A stretch of 64,000 nt of DNA from Cardinalis cardinalis (lineage: Eukaryota; Chordata; Aves; Passeriformes; Cardinalidae), in NCBI GenBank assembly GCA_014549065.1, contig JACDOX010000009.1, positions 5,515,959 to 5,579,958 on the forward strand. The letters are read 5' to 3'. The notes under the pieces are model-generated. The model had not been told where the DNA came from. It worked only from the letters and a program-made list of their open reading frames with translations, and made no database searches. A program made the position numbers and the translations under genes. Positions 63,601-64,000 of the stretch are shown here, in pieces. How positions within the stretch are numbered: position 1 is the first letter of the stretch; the number at the start of each line of letters is the position of its first letter.

Positions 63601-64000
63601 GACCCCTGGATCCCTGCAGCCCCTCCATAAAGAAAGGGAAGACAGAGGTGCAGAGGCAAACAGGCACTCACCCTCTGGATTGGTACCAGCTCTGTGTGGT
63701 TTTGATTTCCTACCTACATGGTACGTACATCAGATCTTAAATTAACACGCCTCTTAAAAATACAAACATGTTCCTTAGTCTGAAGAGCTTTTACAAGAAA
63801 AAGTAATATAATCCTACTTAATTATCATATTGGTAATATCAATACCTGAATTTTGGATGACAAGTATTACACCTCAGAGAGTTTAGGGTCTACCTGCCTA
63901 CTTAACATATTTGATGTATCTGAAAACCACAAACTCCTAGAAATGTAAAATGGTTTTAAAATAAAATCATCTCTGAGAAAGCACATATTAAAATGCTGAT
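60683..64000 (-). other. CDK6 upstream intron (partial)
   Basis: Intron sequence from acceptor TTTTGCAG to the window edge. No exon, RNA gene or clear mobile element is recognised. Confidence 0.65.

Noticed and set aside
60683..64000. Search for the preceding CDK6 exon
   Set aside because: No minus-strand match to the SSDVDQLGKILD region was found. The small ORFs present have no kinase motifs.

Overview
The window is a vertebrate nuclear locus, almost certainly avian. It holds split genes with GT-AG introns, three CpG-island promoters, 5'-truncated CR1 LINE fragments and avian-type solo LTRs with ERV-style TG...CA ends. The LTR type and gene sequences suggest a neoavian bird, probably a passerine. 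Gene content matches the block around human 7q21.2 (PEX1, RBM48, FAM133B, CDK6), with one extra gene that the human block lacks. The assembly is draft quality: there are many isolated single Ns and one 285-N gap.

Layout from left to right. (1) 1-12172, minus strand: the 5' half of PEX1, exons 1-12, running off the left edge. (2) 12173-12429: a 257-bp CpG-rich divergent promoter with three CCAAT boxes, shared with RBM48. (3) 12430-18233, plus strand: the complete RBM48 in five exons. Its introns carry a CR1 fragment and a solo LTR whose GC-rich tandem core is the N gap. (4) 18735-23434, minus strand: a complete six-exon calaxin (EFCAB1)-like gene with three EF-hands, convergent with RBM48. A 73-bp tandem duplication near its end doubles its poly(A) hexamer. 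(5) 26072-39372, minus strand: a complete FAM133 (FAM133B-like) gene in eleven exons, seven of them consecutive phase-0 exons of lengths divisible by three. (6) 39373-45340: intergenic DNA with a CR1 fragment, an LTR carrying a second LTR nested in it, and an unassigned 73-codon ORF. (7) 45345-64000, minus strand: the 3' end of CDK6, with a very long putative 3' UTR, the last two coding exons and part of the upstream intron.

The genes form a positional cluster, not a pathway: peroxisomal import ATPase (PEX1), minor-spliceosome factor (RBM48), axonemal calcium sensor (calaxin-like), lysine/serine-rich nuclear protein (FAM133) and G1 kinase (CDK6). Exon boundaries were set by reading phase, splice consensus and remembered human protein sequences. 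No database was searched. Three of about 31 fully visible introns need a GC donor to stay in frame, which is above the usual rate of roughly 1%.
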